From the NCBI RefSeq assembly GCF_001679785.1, contig NZ_CP016287.1, forward strand, positions 310,001 to 374,000: DNA of 64,000 nt, in the 5' to 3' direction. Positions 18,007 to 26,378 of the stretch are shown here, in pieces. Below the pieces are notes generated by a model. The model made no database searches. It was given only the letters and a program-made list of their open reading frames with translations, and was not told where the DNA came from. A program made the translations under genes and the position numbers. How positions within the stretch are numbered: the first letter of the stretch is position 1; each line of letters opens with the position of its first letter. This DNA is from Rhizobium leguminosarum (GTDB lineage Bacteria; Pseudomonadota; Alphaproteobacteria; Rhizobiales; Rhizobiaceae).

Positions 18007-18360
18007 TCATCCGGCTGCGAAAGAACTCAGTTTCTCCAGAAGCGCTTCTGAAATCTCGAACTGACGGGCCGTTCCACGTCCCATCGAATTCTTGACGATC
18101 GTCTCGTCCAGCATCCCCCGTTTGACCAGGAGATCGACTGTCTCTTTGACGCCGCTGCGCGTTAGTGCGGTAATTTCCATGATATTAGAGAGGGTTAACT
18201 TCTGATGCGCCTGGTTCATGCTGTAGAGGACCGTCATCATGCCGACCTGCTTCAGCCTTGCCTGAGGCGTCTCGTCTTCGAGCGGATGGTCGAGGATTTC
18301 GTGCAGGATGAGACCTGAGAAAGCCAGGTTACGCCATTGGGTTGTGAGTGCTCTTGCCAT
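18007..18360 (-). CDS. rctA: winged-helix regulator, RctA-like, divergent from the virB operon
   Basis: A 117-residue protein with one winged helix-turn-helix: 'QAHQKLTLSNIMEITALTRSGVKETVDLLVKRGMLDE' looks like the MarR/LexA-type helix-turn-helix plus wing. No ligand-binding domain is present. It is transcribed away from the virB operon across a 91-bp shared region. In Rhizobium etli, a small winged-helix protein, RctA, represses the virB genes of the symbiotic plasmid and so its conjugation; size, fold and position here fit that role. The assignment rests on context and fold, not on an alignment. Confidence 0.55.
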   Translation of the reverse strand: MARALTTQWRNLAFSGLILHEILDHPLEDETPQARLKQVGMMTVLYSMNQAHQKLTLSNIMEITALTRSGVKETVDLLVKRGMLDETIVKNSMGRGTARQFEISEALLEKLSSFAAG

Positions 18361-18451
18361 GCTCTTTTACTGTGTTATATAAATCAGTATAAACGCCTTT
18401 ACAGGCAAGTCACCTCTTCCGCAATCAGATGTCCTCTGGAGGGTCGTACTC
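18361..18451. promoter_or_regulatory. divergent promoter/operator between the regulator and the virB operon
   Basis: A 91-bp region that must carry start signals for both directions. It is AT-rich near 18370-18395. A short inverted repeat TTATA-N8-TATAA at 18375-18392 is a possible operator for the adjacent winged-helix protein. CTGGAGGG at 18435-18442 is the ribosome site of the first rightward gene. The operator is an inference. Confidence 0.4.
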
Positions 18452-18991
18452 ATGAAAAACCTTCTGCTCAACTCGGTCGTCGCGGCCTGCTGCATATTGC
18501 CACCCTACCTTACTTCACCTGGCCAGGCGCAGGCAAATGAATGGGGCTGCGAGGTTATCCTGTGCCTTTCCAACCCTGGAGGTGCGACGCAGTTCGCGGC
18601 ATGCCGCCCGCCGATCCAGAAGCTGTGGCGAGAGCTCGCCGAGGGACATTCGTTCCCGACATGCAGCGGCGTCGGTTTTACCAGTTCGCGCCCGGGCTAT
18701 GAGCCCTATTACTGCGAAACGGGTTACCGGCTGGAAAGCGATTATGGTCCGCGCGGGCAGGAAACTACCTGCGTGTCGACGTCCCTCCAGGCGGTGAACG
18801 ACGCATACTGCCCCAATGTTGGAGAAGACTACAATTTCAACAAGGATTCGGTGCGGTCACCACGCTGGCAGCGGGAGGATGGGCGCCGCCAGTGCATGGG
18901 CTATTCGACGGCTCGCCCGAACGTGCGCCCGCAGCCCCACTATGTCGACGTCACCATCGACGGCGCGGCAACGCAGCGGGTCTGGTACTGA
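18452..18991 (+). CDS. secreted Cys-rich protein at the head of the virB operon
   Basis: A 179-residue protein with a clear signal peptide (basic start, hydrophobic core, probable cleavage after QAQA near residue 28). The mature part starts 'NEWGCEVILCLSNPGG' and contains about eight Cys residues. The 'CEVILCLS' start recalls the TrbM/KikA family of conjugation proteins, but the rest is not obviously similar. It lies 3 bp before virB1 and is the first gene of the operon, so a periplasmic role in transfer or mating-pair formation is likely. Confidence 0.6.
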   Translation: MKNLLLNSVVAACCILPPYLTSPGQAQANEWGCEVILCLSNPGGATQFAACRPPIQKLWRELAEGHSFPTCSGVGFTSSRPGYEPYYCETGYRLESDYGPRGQETTCVSTSLQAVNDAYCPNVGEDYNFNKDSVRSPRWQREDGRRQCMGYSTARPNVRPQPHYVDVTIDGAATQRVWY

Positions 18992-18994
18992 ACG

Positions 18995-19657
18995 ATGGCC
19001 ATCACTTTCGTGGATCTCGCGCAGAACTGCGCGCCCATGGTGGAGGTCAGAACGCTTGCCGCCGTCATCAGTCTCGAGAGCCGTTTCAAGCCCTTCGCCA
19101 TTCGTATCAACAGCGGCCCGCCGCTTGAGCGTCAACCCGCGTCGAAAGCGGAAGCCATTGAGCTCGCGAGCTCGCTTGCCGCTGATCATCAGGACATCCA
19201 GATCGGCCTTGGCGGTATCGACATGGAAGAGTTGCGCAAGCTGAAGCTTTCGATTTCGGATGCGTTCGATCCCTGCCTGAATCTCAAGGCCACGGCTACG
19301 TTGCTCGACGGCTACTATCGCCTTGCCTTGCGTGCCGGCGCCGATACGACCCAGGCCGAGAAGATCATGCTCCAATCCTATTATGGCTGGAACGATCCGT
19401 CTGTCGGCCAGATGGTTAGATATGACGAGCAGGTCCGCAAGGAAATGGTCCGCCTGTCTTCCAACCTGGCCTCTGTCGCCATCGGCGAACCGCGCGAAGA
19501 AGCCCCGCTTGATGAACGGTCAGACAGCCGGCAGGCGTCAGTAATCACAGAACCCATTCCGCAGTCCAGTGAAGCCGCATCGTGGGATGTCTTCAACGCC
19601 CGGCGGCAGACGCAGGTCCTCGTATTTCAGAATGAACGATCGGAGCAAAGCCAATGA
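18995..19657 (+). CDS. virB1: VirB1 lytic transglycosylase
   Basis: A 220-residue SLT-type lytic transglycosylase. The catalytic Glu is E28 in 'AAVISLESRF'; further on come the family blocks 'IQIGLGGI' (GLMQI position) and 'DPCLNLKATATLL' (fold end). It opens peptidoglycan locally for assembly of the transfer channel. No classical signal peptide is seen at the annotated start, which is unusual for VirB1; export may use another route or an upstream start overlapping the previous gene. The C-terminal tail, about 150-220, is acidic and Ser/Gln-rich. It overlaps virB2 by 4 bp. Confidence 0.88.
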   Translation: MAITFVDLAQNCAPMVEVRTLAAVISLESRFKPFAIRINSGPPLERQPASKAEAIELASSLAADHQDIQIGLGGIDMEELRKLKLSISDAFDPCLNLKATATLLDGYYRLALRAGADTTQAEKIMLQSYYGWNDPSVGQMVRYDEQVRKEMVRLSSNLASVAIGEPREEAPLDERSDSRQASVITEPIPQSSEAASWDVFNARRQTQVLVFQNERSEQSQ

Positions 19658-19953
19658 TCTCAACAGCAACCCTTCGCCCTGTCGCGGCTCCCGCGTTGAT
19701 GGCGGTCGCCATCGTCGCCTGCCTGGCAGAACCGGCTTTTGCCCAGGCAGCCGGCGTCGAAACCGTCTTGCAGAACATCGTCGACATGCTGACCGGCAAC
19801 ATCGCCCGGCTGCTTGCCGTCATCGCCGTCATCATCATCTGCATCGCCTGGATGTTCGGCTACATGGATCTGCGTCGCGCCGGCTTCTGGATCATCGGCA
19901 TCGGCGGGATTTTCGGGGCGACGGAACTCGTCAATACGATCGTCGGAAGCTGA
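19654..19953 (+). CDS. virB2: VirB2 pilin
   Basis: A 99-residue major pilin of the type IV secretion pilus. A long signal peptide ends after 'AEPAFAQA' (about residue 31). Two hydrophobic helices follow ('NIARLLAVIAVIIICIAWMFG' and 'RAGFWIIGIGGIFGATELVN') joined by a short basic loop, the standard VirB2 topology. The start codon overlaps the end of virB1, and the stop overlaps the virB3 start (TGATG). Confidence 0.92.
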   Translation: MISTATLRPVAAPALMAVAIVACLAEPAFAQAAGVETVLQNIVDMLTGNIARLLAVIAVIIICIAWMFGYMDLRRAGFWIIGIGGIFGATELVNTIVGS

Positions 19954-20297
19954 TGAACATGCCGACAGCTGCCGCCATCGAGGAAGACACCCTGTTCCTT
20001 GCCTGCACCCGCCCGGCGATGATTGCCGGTGTGACGATGGAGGCAATGGGCGTCAACGTCATGCTGACGACGATCCTTTACATCACTGCGGGATCGATCG
20101 CTTACGCACTGGTCGGCGTCATCTTTCATTTCATATTCCGGACGCTCGTCAAGCATGACCACAACATGTTCCGGATCTTGATCTCGTGGATCGACACCCG
20201 CGGCCGGTCACGCAACACCGCCTATTGGGGCGGCGCCACGCTCTCGCCGCTGACGCTCATCCGGCACTATGACGAAAGGGATCTAAGCCTTGCCTAG
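19953..20297 (+). CDS. virB3: VirB3 inner-membrane protein
   Basis: A 114-residue protein starting MNMPTAAAIEEDTLFLACTRPAM, the characteristic VirB3 opening with 'LFLACTRPAMIAGVTMEAM'. One long hydrophobic region (NVMLTTILYITAGSIAYALVGVIFHFIF) anchors it; the C-terminal 'RNTAYWGGATLSPL' is also typical. VirB3 works with the VirB4 ATPase in the inner membrane. A longer frame back to 19569 overlaps virB1 and virB2 and is rejected. ATG at 19953 shares a base with the virB2 stop. Confidence 0.9.
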   Translation: MNMPTAAAIEEDTLFLACTRPAMIAGVTMEAMGVNVMLTTILYITAGSIAYALVGVIFHFIFRTLVKHDHNMFRILISWIDTRGRSRNTAYWGGATLSPLTLIRHYDERDLSLA

Positions 20298-22656
20298 CAT
20301 CGCAACGCTTCGCTCACGCGAACTCGGCCCCGAAACCTTCATTCCGCACGTCCGCCATGTCGACGAGACAACGATCGCGCTTAAATCCAGGGCGCTGATG
20401 GTGATGCTCGCGCTCGATGGCGTATCCTTCGAAACCGCCGATGTCCTGGACCTGAACAGCCTCCACCGCGACCTCAATACGCTCTACCGCAACATCGCCG
20501 ACGAGCGGCTGGCGCTGTGGACACATGTCATTCGCCGTCGCGACAACGCCTACCCGGACGGAGAGTTCGCCAATCCATTCTCACAGGGGCTGAACGCAAA
20601 ATACCGCGAACGCATGATCGATGAGGATCTGTTTCGAAACGATCTTTATCTCTCGCTCGTCTGGCATCCGGGCCGCGATCCCGCCGAAAAAGCCGCCAAC
20701 CTTGTTTCGCGCCTGCGCAGGGCAGGCCGCGCCGGCGTCGAAGTCGACGAGGATGGCCTGAAGCACCTGAAGGACAAGGTATCCGACGTCACCGCGGGCC
20801 TGAAGCGCTTCGAGCCTCGAGTGCTCTCCCTTTACGAGCAGGACGGCATCCTCTTTTCCGAACCGAGCGAGGTGCTGCATCAGATCGTTGGCGGCCGGCG
20901 GGAACGCGTCCCGTTGACGGAGGGCAGGATATCTTCGGCGATCTATTCGGATCGGGTGATCGTCGGGCGGGAAACCATCGAGATCCGTCATGAGGCTGAT
21001 AGCCGCTATGCCGGCATCTTCGGGTTCAAGGAATATCCGGCGACGACCCGTGGCGGCATGCTCGACGGCATCCTGACGGCGCCCTTCGAGCTCATCCTGA
21101 CGCAGTCTTTCGCCTTCGTCTCGAAAGCCGATGCGCGCACGATCATGGGGCGCAAGCAGAACCAGATGGTGAGCGCCGGTGACAAGGCGGCCTCGCAGAT
21201 CGAAGAACTCGGCGAAGCCATGGACGATCTGGAGTCGAACCGCTTCGTGCTCGGCGAGCACCATCTGGCGCTGTCGGTGCTTGCGCCTTCGGTGAAGGAG
21301 CTTAGCGACCACCTGGCCAAAGCACGGGCATACCTCACCAATGGCGGTGCGGTGGTCGCCCGCGAGGATCTCGGGCTTGAGGCGGCCTGGTGGGGGCAAT
21401 TGCCGGGCAACTTTCGCTATCGGGCACGGTCGGGCGCCATCACCTCGCGGAATTTTGCAGCACTCTCTTCCTATCATTCCTATCCGACGGGCAGGAAGGA
21501 CGGAAATGAATGGGGACCGGCCGTCGCCATGCTGAAGACTGCCTCCGGATCGCCCTTCTATTTCAATTTCCATCATAGCGACCTTGGCAACACCTTCGTC
21601 TGCGGACCGTCGGGCACCGGCAAGACGGTGCTCTTGAACTTCATGCTCTCCCAGCTCGAAAAACACGATCCCCACATGGTCTTCTTCGACAAGGATCGTG
21701 GCGCCGACCTGTTCGTCCGGGCCGCGGGCGGCACTTACCTGCCGCTGCGAAACGGTGTTGCCACCGGCTGCGCGCCGCTAAAGGCACTCGACCTCACGCC
21801 GGAAAACAAAGTGTTCCTCACGGGCTGGGTTGGCAGGCTGGTGGGAGCGGCGACGCGGGAACTGACCGTCACCGAGCTGCGCGACATCGCCTCGGCCGTC
21901 GACGGTCTGGCGGACCTTCCTGTCGAGCGCCGCTCCATTGGCGCCTTGCGCACCTTCCTCAACAACACCGATCCCGAGGGCATCGCCTCGCGGCTGAGGC
22001 GGTGGGAAAGGGGAGGTCCGCTCGGCTGGGTGTTCGACAACGAGACCGACGACATCGGCGTCGGTGCCAAGTTCATCGGCTACGACATGACCGACTTCCT
22101 CGACAACGAGGAAATTCGCGCTCCGCTGATGGCCTACCTGTTCTTCCGCATCGAGCAGCTGATCGACGGGCGGCGCATCATCATCGTCATCGACGAGTTC
22201 TGGAAGGCCCTGCAGGACGAGGGCTTTCGCGATCTCGCCCAGAACAAGCTGAAGACGATCCGCAAACAGAATGGGCTGATGCTGTTTGCGACCCAAAGCC
22301 CGCGCGATGCGATCGTCTCGCCGATCGCCCATACGATCATCGAGCAGTGCCCGACGCAGATCTTCCTACCCAATCCGCGCGGCGACCATGCCGATTACGT
22401 CGACGGGTTCAAACTGACGGAGCGCGAGTTCGAGCTTCTCTCCCGCGAGCTTCCGGTCGAAAGCCGCCGCTTCATCGTCAAGCAGGGGCACAACAGCGTC
22501 GTTGCCGAACTGAACCTCAGGGGTTTCGACGACGAGCTCGACATTCTCTCCGGCCGCACCGCCAGCGTCGAACTCGCCGAGGCGATCCGGAAGGAGGTCG
22601 GCGATCGGCTCGAAGACTGGCTACCAGTGTTTCGGCAAAGAAGGAGAACGGATTGA
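20290..22656 (+). CDS. virB4: VirB4 ATPase
   Basis: A 788-residue ATPase, normal length. The start is a TTG overlapping the virB3 stop by 8 bp, which fits coupled translation. The C-terminal domain has Walker A 'GPSGTGKT' at about residues 439-446 and Walker B 'IIIVIDEF' near 630-637, then 'LKTIRKQNGLMLFATQSPRDA', the motif region shared with VirD4 and TraB ATPases. VirB4 powers assembly of the pilus and channel and binds VirB3, VirB8 and VirB10. Confidence 0.95.
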   Translation: MPSIATLRSRELGPETFIPHVRHVDETTIALKSRALMVMLALDGVSFETADVLDLNSLHRDLNTLYRNIADERLALWTHVIRRRDNAYPDGEFANPFSQGLNAKYRERMIDEDLFRNDLYLSLVWHPGRDPAEKAANLVSRLRRAGRAGVEVDEDGLKHLKDKVSDVTAGLKRFEPRVLSLYEQDGILFSEPSEVLHQIVGGRRERVPLTEGRISSAIYSDRVIVGRETIEIRHEADSRYAGIFGFKEYPATTRGGMLDGILTAPFELILTQSFAFVSKADARTIMGRKQNQMVSAGDKAASQIEELGEAMDDLESNRFVLGEHHLALSVLAPSVKELSDHLAKARAYLTNGGAVVAREDLGLEAAWWGQLPGNFRYRARSGAITSRNFAALSSYHSYPTGRKDGNEWGPAVAMLKTASGSPFYFNFHHSDLGNTFVCGPSGTGKTVLLNFMLSQLEKHDPHMVFFDKDRGADLFVRAAGGTYLPLRNGVATGCAPLKALDLTPENKVFLTGWVGRLVGAATRELTVTELRDIASAVDGLADLPVERRSIGALRTFLNNTDPEGIASRLRRWERGGPLGWVFDNETDDIGVGAKFIGYDMTDFLDNEEIRAPLMAYLFFRIEQLIDGRRIIIVIDEFWKALQDEGFRDLAQNKLKTIRKQNGLMLFATQSPRDAIVSPIAHTIIEQCPTQIFLPNPRGDHADYVDGFKLTEREFELLSRELPVESRRFIVKQGHNSVVAELNLRGFDDELDILSGRTASVELAEAIRKEVGDRLEDWLPVFRQRRRTD

Positions 22657-23354
22657 TGGAAAGGGTCACAATTGGATTTTCTCTGGCGATGATGGCTGGG
22701 CTGTTGCCGGTTGCAACGGCATCGGCGCAGGGCATTCCGGTCATCGATGAAACGGCGATCGCCAAGCAGATCGAAAGCATCACCCAGCTGAAATCGCAGC
22801 TCGATGCGCTCAATCAACAGCTTCAGCAGGCACAACAGCTTTACGCATCGCTGAACAAGGTCACCAACATGGCCGATGTCGCCGGTCTGCTGAACGACCC
22901 TTCGATCCGCAAGGCGTTGCCGCAGGATTTTGATGCCATCGAAGGGCTGCTCAAAGGGTCGGGCACCGGGGCCTTCGGCACCTCCGCGTCGAAATTCCTT
23001 GAGAATAATTCCACCTATCGCACCGACGCCAATGATTTCTATGCGCAGGAACTGGCGCGCGCCCAGAACCGCAATGCCGGCCAGATGAGCCTCGGCCAGC
23101 AGATCTACGATGCCGCCACCAAGCGCATCGACGGCATCGATCAGCTGCGACAGCAGATCTCCAGCGCCGCGGATGCCAAGGATATCGCCGATCTTCAGGC
23201 ACGGCTGCAGGCCGAAACCGCCTTCCTGCAGACCGACGTGCTGCGCATGCAGGCCCTGCAGATGGTCCAGCAGGCTGAGGTTCAGGTCGACGACCAGCGC
23301 AAGGCCGAGGATTGGCGCAAGCGCCTGGATGCCATGGGAGAGGCGCTCAAATGA
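22656..23354 (+). CDS. virB5: VirB5 minor pilus protein
   Basis: A 232-residue protein starting MERVTIGFSLAMM, with signal peptide ending 'ATASAQG' (about residue 24) and an AAGGAG ribosome site. The mature protein is almost all helical and Gln-rich ('QIESITQLKSQLDALNQQLQ'), matching the VirB5 three-helix bundle at the pilus tip. The ATG shares a base with the virB4 stop. A long frame reaching back to 22002 is the virB4 region in another frame. Confidence 0.88.
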   Translation: MERVTIGFSLAMMAGLLPVATASAQGIPVIDETAIAKQIESITQLKSQLDALNQQLQQAQQLYASLNKVTNMADVAGLLNDPSIRKALPQDFDAIEGLLKGSGTGAFGTSASKFLENNSTYRTDANDFYAQELARAQNRNAGQMSLGQQIYDAATKRIDGIDQLRQQISSAADAKDIADLQARLQAETAFLQTDVLRMQALQMVQQAEVQVDDQRKAEDWRKRLDAMGEALK

Positions 23355-23584
23355 AACATCTCCTGCTTGGCATCGTCATGCTCACCCTTTCTGGCTGCTT
23401 CGGCGAGGAAGACAGGATCTACACCGTCGGCGAGCTGATGGCTGATGAGGTCCTGCTGGCGAAGATCACAAGTGAATGCGGCAACAACCCCGGCACCTTG
23501 CGTCAGACGCCCAATTGTCAAAACGCCGCGGCGGCGGACTGGAAGCTGCGGCTTGAACGCATGAACAGGGCGCTTGGAGGCTGA
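23351..23584 (+). CDS. EexN-like entry-exclusion lipoprotein
   Basis: A 77-residue lipoprotein: MKHLLLGIVMLTLSGC, with a lipobox LSGC giving a lipidated Cys at residue 16. The mature part 'YTVGELMADEVLLAKITSECGNNPG' and 'PNCQNAAAADWKLR' matches the EexN family often found between virB5 and virB6. Such proteins block redundant transfer into cells that already carry the plasmid. It overlaps virB5 by 4 bp and lies 3 bp before virB6. Confidence 0.8.
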   Translation: MKHLLLGIVMLTLSGCFGEEDRIYTVGELMADEVLLAKITSECGNNPGTLRQTPNCQNAAAADWKLRLERMNRALGG

Positions 23585-23587
23585 GCT

Positions 23588-24508
23588 ATGTACCAGGTCT
23601 TCAGCTTCGTCGACGGCCAGTTCAAGGCACCGCTGGAAAATTTCATCTCGTCGGGCACCTCGAACATCGCCAGCTGGATCGGCGGCCCGCTCACCGCGGC
23701 GCTAACGCTCTACGTCGTGCTCTATGGTTACCTTGTCCTGCGGGGCTCGGTCCAGGAGCCCATTCTTGAATTCGCATTTCGGGCGATGAAGCTTGCCATC
23801 ATCGTCATGCTGGTGCGCAACGCCAACGAATATCAAACCTACGTCACCAACATCTTCTTCGAGACGTTGCCGCGCGAGATCTCGCAGGCGCTGAACTCGG
23901 GGACGGCGCCCAGCGCTTCCACCTTCGACAGCCTGCTCGACAAGGGCCAGAAATGTGCTCAGGAGATCTGGGCGCGCGCCAGCTGGCCCGCCGACATCGT
24001 CAACGGCATCGGCGGGATGATGGCCATCGGCGCGAGCTTCACCGTGGCGGCGATCGGCTATATTGTCTCGCTCTATGCGCGGCTGGCACTCGCTATCGTG
24101 CTGGCGATCGGCCCGATCTTCGTCGCGCTTGCAATGTTCCAGTCCACCCGTCGTTTCACCGAATCCTGGATCGGTCAGCTCGCCAACTTCGTCATTCTCC
24201 AGGTCCTGGTCGTAGCGATCGGTTCACTACTGATCAGCTGCATCGACACGACCTTCACGGCAATCGAAAGCTACACGGATGTCATGATGCGTCCGGTCGC
24301 CCTTTGCGCCATCTGCCTTGCCGCCCTTTACGTCTTCTACCAACTGCCCGGCATTGCCTCAGCGCTTGCGGCGGGCGGGGCGTCTTTGACCTACGGCTAT
24401 GGTGCCAGCCGTGACGCCCATGAAAGTACGCTTGCCTGGGCCGCCTCGCATGGCACCAGAGCGGTTGGGCGAGGCGCCCGTTTCGTCGGCCGCCGCCTCA
24501 GATCTTAA
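23588..24508 (+). CDS. virB6: VirB6 polytopic inner-membrane protein
   Basis: A 306-residue protein with five or more hydrophobic segments, including 'LTAALTLYVVLYGYLVL', 'FTVAAIGYIVSLYARLALAIVLAIGPIFVALAMF', 'NFVILQVLVVAIGSLLIS' and 'PVALCAICLAALYVFYQL'. The TrbL/VirB6 motif 'LALAIGPIFVALAMF' is close to the family pattern. It forms part of the inner-membrane channel. The C-terminal 50 residues are Ala/Gly/Arg-rich and probably cytoplasmic. Confidence 0.9.
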   Translation: MYQVFSFVDGQFKAPLENFISSGTSNIASWIGGPLTAALTLYVVLYGYLVLRGSVQEPILEFAFRAMKLAIIVMLVRNANEYQTYVTNIFFETLPREISQALNSGTAPSASTFDSLLDKGQKCAQEIWARASWPADIVNGIGGMMAIGASFTVAAIGYIVSLYARLALAIVLAIGPIFVALAMFQSTRRFTESWIGQLANFVILQVLVVAIGSLLISCIDTTFTAIESYTDVMMRPVALCAICLAALYVFYQLPGIASALAAGGASLTYGYGASRDAHESTLAWAASHGTRAVGRGARFVGRRLRS

Positions 24509-24560
24509 GGGGTCGGATGACGACTTCTCCACGACAAATGTTTCAGAGGTTTGCATTTCA

Positions 24561-24842
24561 ATGATCCGCATTATCGTCTCGCTCCTCCTTGCCATGGAGC
24601 TCACCGGCTGCGCATCGAGGTCCCACCCTCTGCCCAAATGCGATGGCTATTCGCGCCGGCCGCTCAACCGCGCCATGTGGCAGTGGGAGGATAACAAGCC
24701 CGCCAAGCAAAGCGGCAATGACCCAGTCCCGGCGACGGCGACCGGCCAGGTGTCTTCCTATGGAGAAGTGCCGCTGACGGAGGGACCCGCCTTCGCGCAT
24801 TTCGACGTCGTTGGTTCCTATCGGTCATGCCAGGAGGGGTGA
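24561..24842 (+). CDS. virB7: VirB7-like outer-membrane lipoprotein
   Basis: A 93-residue lipoprotein: MIRIIVSLLLAMELTGC with lipobox LTGC (lipidated Cys at 17). Position between virB6 and virB8 identifies it as the VirB7 equivalent, which stabilises VirB9 in the outer-membrane core complex. It is about twice as long as Agrobacterium VirB7, but such longer versions are common in conjugation systems. 'YRSCQEG' at the C-terminus gives a second Cys that could bond with VirB9. The ATG at 24561 has no strong ribosome site; an open frame upstream overlaps virB6. Confidence 0.75.
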   Translation: MIRIIVSLLLAMELTGCASRSHPLPKCDGYSRRPLNRAMWQWEDNKPAKQSGNDPVPATATGQVSSYGEVPLTEGPAFAHFDVVGSYRSCQEG

Positions 24843-24843
24843 G

Positions 24844-25515
24844 ATGGTGAGTGAGGACAGTCTGAAGAGCTATTTCGACAAGGCGCGCCGCTTCGATCAG
24901 GATCGGCTTCTCCAGGTGGAGCGGTCGGCGCGAATCGCCTGGTCCATCGCGATCGCCGCAAGCGTGCTTGCCGCCACCTCGATCGTCGCCGTTGCCGGCC
25001 TCACGCCCTTGAAGACGGTCGAGCCCTTCGTGGTTCGGGTCGATAATTCCACCGGCATCGTCGACGTCGTCTCGGCGCTGACCTCGACGGCCGGCACCTA
25101 TGACGAGGCGGTGACCAAGTATTTTGCGGCCAAGTATGTGCGTGCGCGGGAAGCCTATGTCTGGAGCGAGGCAGAGGAGAATTTTCGCACCGTCGCCCTG
25201 CTCTCGACCCAGCCGGAGCAGGCGCGTTTTGCGGCAATCTACCGAGGCGGCAATCCGGACTCTCCGCAGAATATTTATGGCCGCGGCGCGACGTCGCGCA
25301 TCAACGTCGTGTCGATCTCGCTGATCAACGCCAATGTCGTATCGGTGCGCTATACCCGGACCGTTACCCGCGGTGACGACGTCAGGACCACCCATTGGGT
25401 GGCAACGCTCACTTTCTCTTATGTCAACGCGCCGATGTCCTCGACCGACCGGCTGACCAATCCGCTTGGTTTTGTCGTCAGCGAATATCGCGCCGATCCG
25501 GAGGCCATCAATTGA
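24844..25515 (+). CDS. virB8: VirB8 inner-membrane assembly protein
   Basis: A 223-residue bitopic protein: cytoplasmic N-terminus with 'SYFDKARRFDQDR', one membrane helix ('AWSIAIAASVLAATSIVAVAGLTPL') near residues 32-58, then the NTF2-like periplasmic domain with 'KTVEPFVVRVDNSTGIVDVV' and 'YVRAREAYVW', typical for VirB8. Start ATG at 24844 has a GGAGGGG site and lies 1 bp after virB7. The stop overlaps the virB9 start. Confidence 0.92.
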   Translation: MVSEDSLKSYFDKARRFDQDRLLQVERSARIAWSIAIAASVLAATSIVAVAGLTPLKTVEPFVVRVDNSTGIVDVVSALTSTAGTYDEAVTKYFAAKYVRAREAYVWSEAEENFRTVALLSTQPEQARFAAIYRGGNPDSPQNIYGRGATSRINVVSISLINANVVSVRYTRTVTRGDDVRTTHWVATLTFSYVNAPMSSTDRLTNPLGFVVSEYRADPEAIN

Positions 25516-26369
25516 GACAGCGTCTTCTGATCGCATTTTTCCTGGTCGCCAGTTTGTCTTCGACGGCACATGCGCTCGAAACCCCGCGCGGCGCGGCGCA
25601 GGACGGCCGCATCCGTTTCGTCGACTACCAGCCCTATAACATCACGAAGATCGTCGGCACCTTGCGCTCCTCGGTGCAGATCGAGTTCGCCGCCGACGAG
25701 GAGATCGCCCACGTGGCCCTCGGCAACAGCGTCGCATGGGAAGTGGCGCCTGCCGGCAATATCCTGTTCCTGAAGCCCCGCGAAAACCAGCCGGTGACCA
25801 ACATCTCGGTGGTGACGACGAGACGGGACGGCTCGACACGCAGCTACCAGATGGAGCTCACCGTCCGCGACGGCACGGTCGAGGCGGGGCAGAACACTTA
25901 CTTCTATGTGAAGTATCGCTATCCCGCCGACGAGGCCGAACGCCGCAGGCTCGATGCCGCTGCTCGTGCGCAGGCGGCCCAGGCCGGCGAAGCGGAGAAG
26001 GTTCTTGCCCTTCACGAAGCCTATGGCCCACGCAACTGGCGCTATTCGGCGCAAGGGTCCGCGGCTCTTGAACCCCAGGCGGTCTACGACAACGGCAAGG
26101 TCACCACCTTCGCCTTTGCCGGTAACCAGGAAATGCCGGCGATCTACATGGAAAATTCCGACGGAAGCGAGAGCCTCGTGCCGAAGTCCGTCGAGAACAA
26201 CCTGGTGCTGGTACACGCGATCAGCCGCAAGTTCATCCTGCGCAGGGGAGGTGACGTGCTGTGCGTCTTCAACGAGGCTTATGATCGGATCGGCATCAAT
26301 CCCGACACCAATACGACCTCACCCTCGGTCGAGCGTGTTGTGAAGACGCAGGCAGCGAGTGGACAATAG
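25512..26369 (+). CDS. virB9: VirB9 core-complex protein
   Basis: A 285-residue protein read from a TTG at 25512 that overlaps the virB8 stop by 4 bp; this start gives a proper signal peptide (LLIAFFLVASLSSTAHA) that an ATG-only call would lose. The mature part shows VirB9 blocks 'RIRFVDYQPYNITKI', 'LFLKPRENQPVTNISVVT', 'YFYVKYRYPADE', and C-terminal 'YDNGKVTTFAFAGNQEMPAIY', which contacts VirB7 and VirB10. Confidence 0.9.
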   Translation: MRQRLLIAFFLVASLSSTAHALETPRGAAQDGRIRFVDYQPYNITKIVGTLRSSVQIEFAADEEIAHVALGNSVAWEVAPAGNILFLKPRENQPVTNISVVTTRRDGSTRSYQMELTVRDGTVEAGQNTYFYVKYRYPADEAERRRLDAAARAQAAQAGEAEKVLALHEAYGPRNWRYSAQGSAALEPQAVYDNGKVTTFAFAGNQEMPAIYMENSDGSESLVPKSVENNLVLVHAISRKFILRRGGDVLCVFNEAYDRIGINPDTNTTSPSVERVVKTQAASGQ

Positions 26370-26378
26370 GAGGACGTC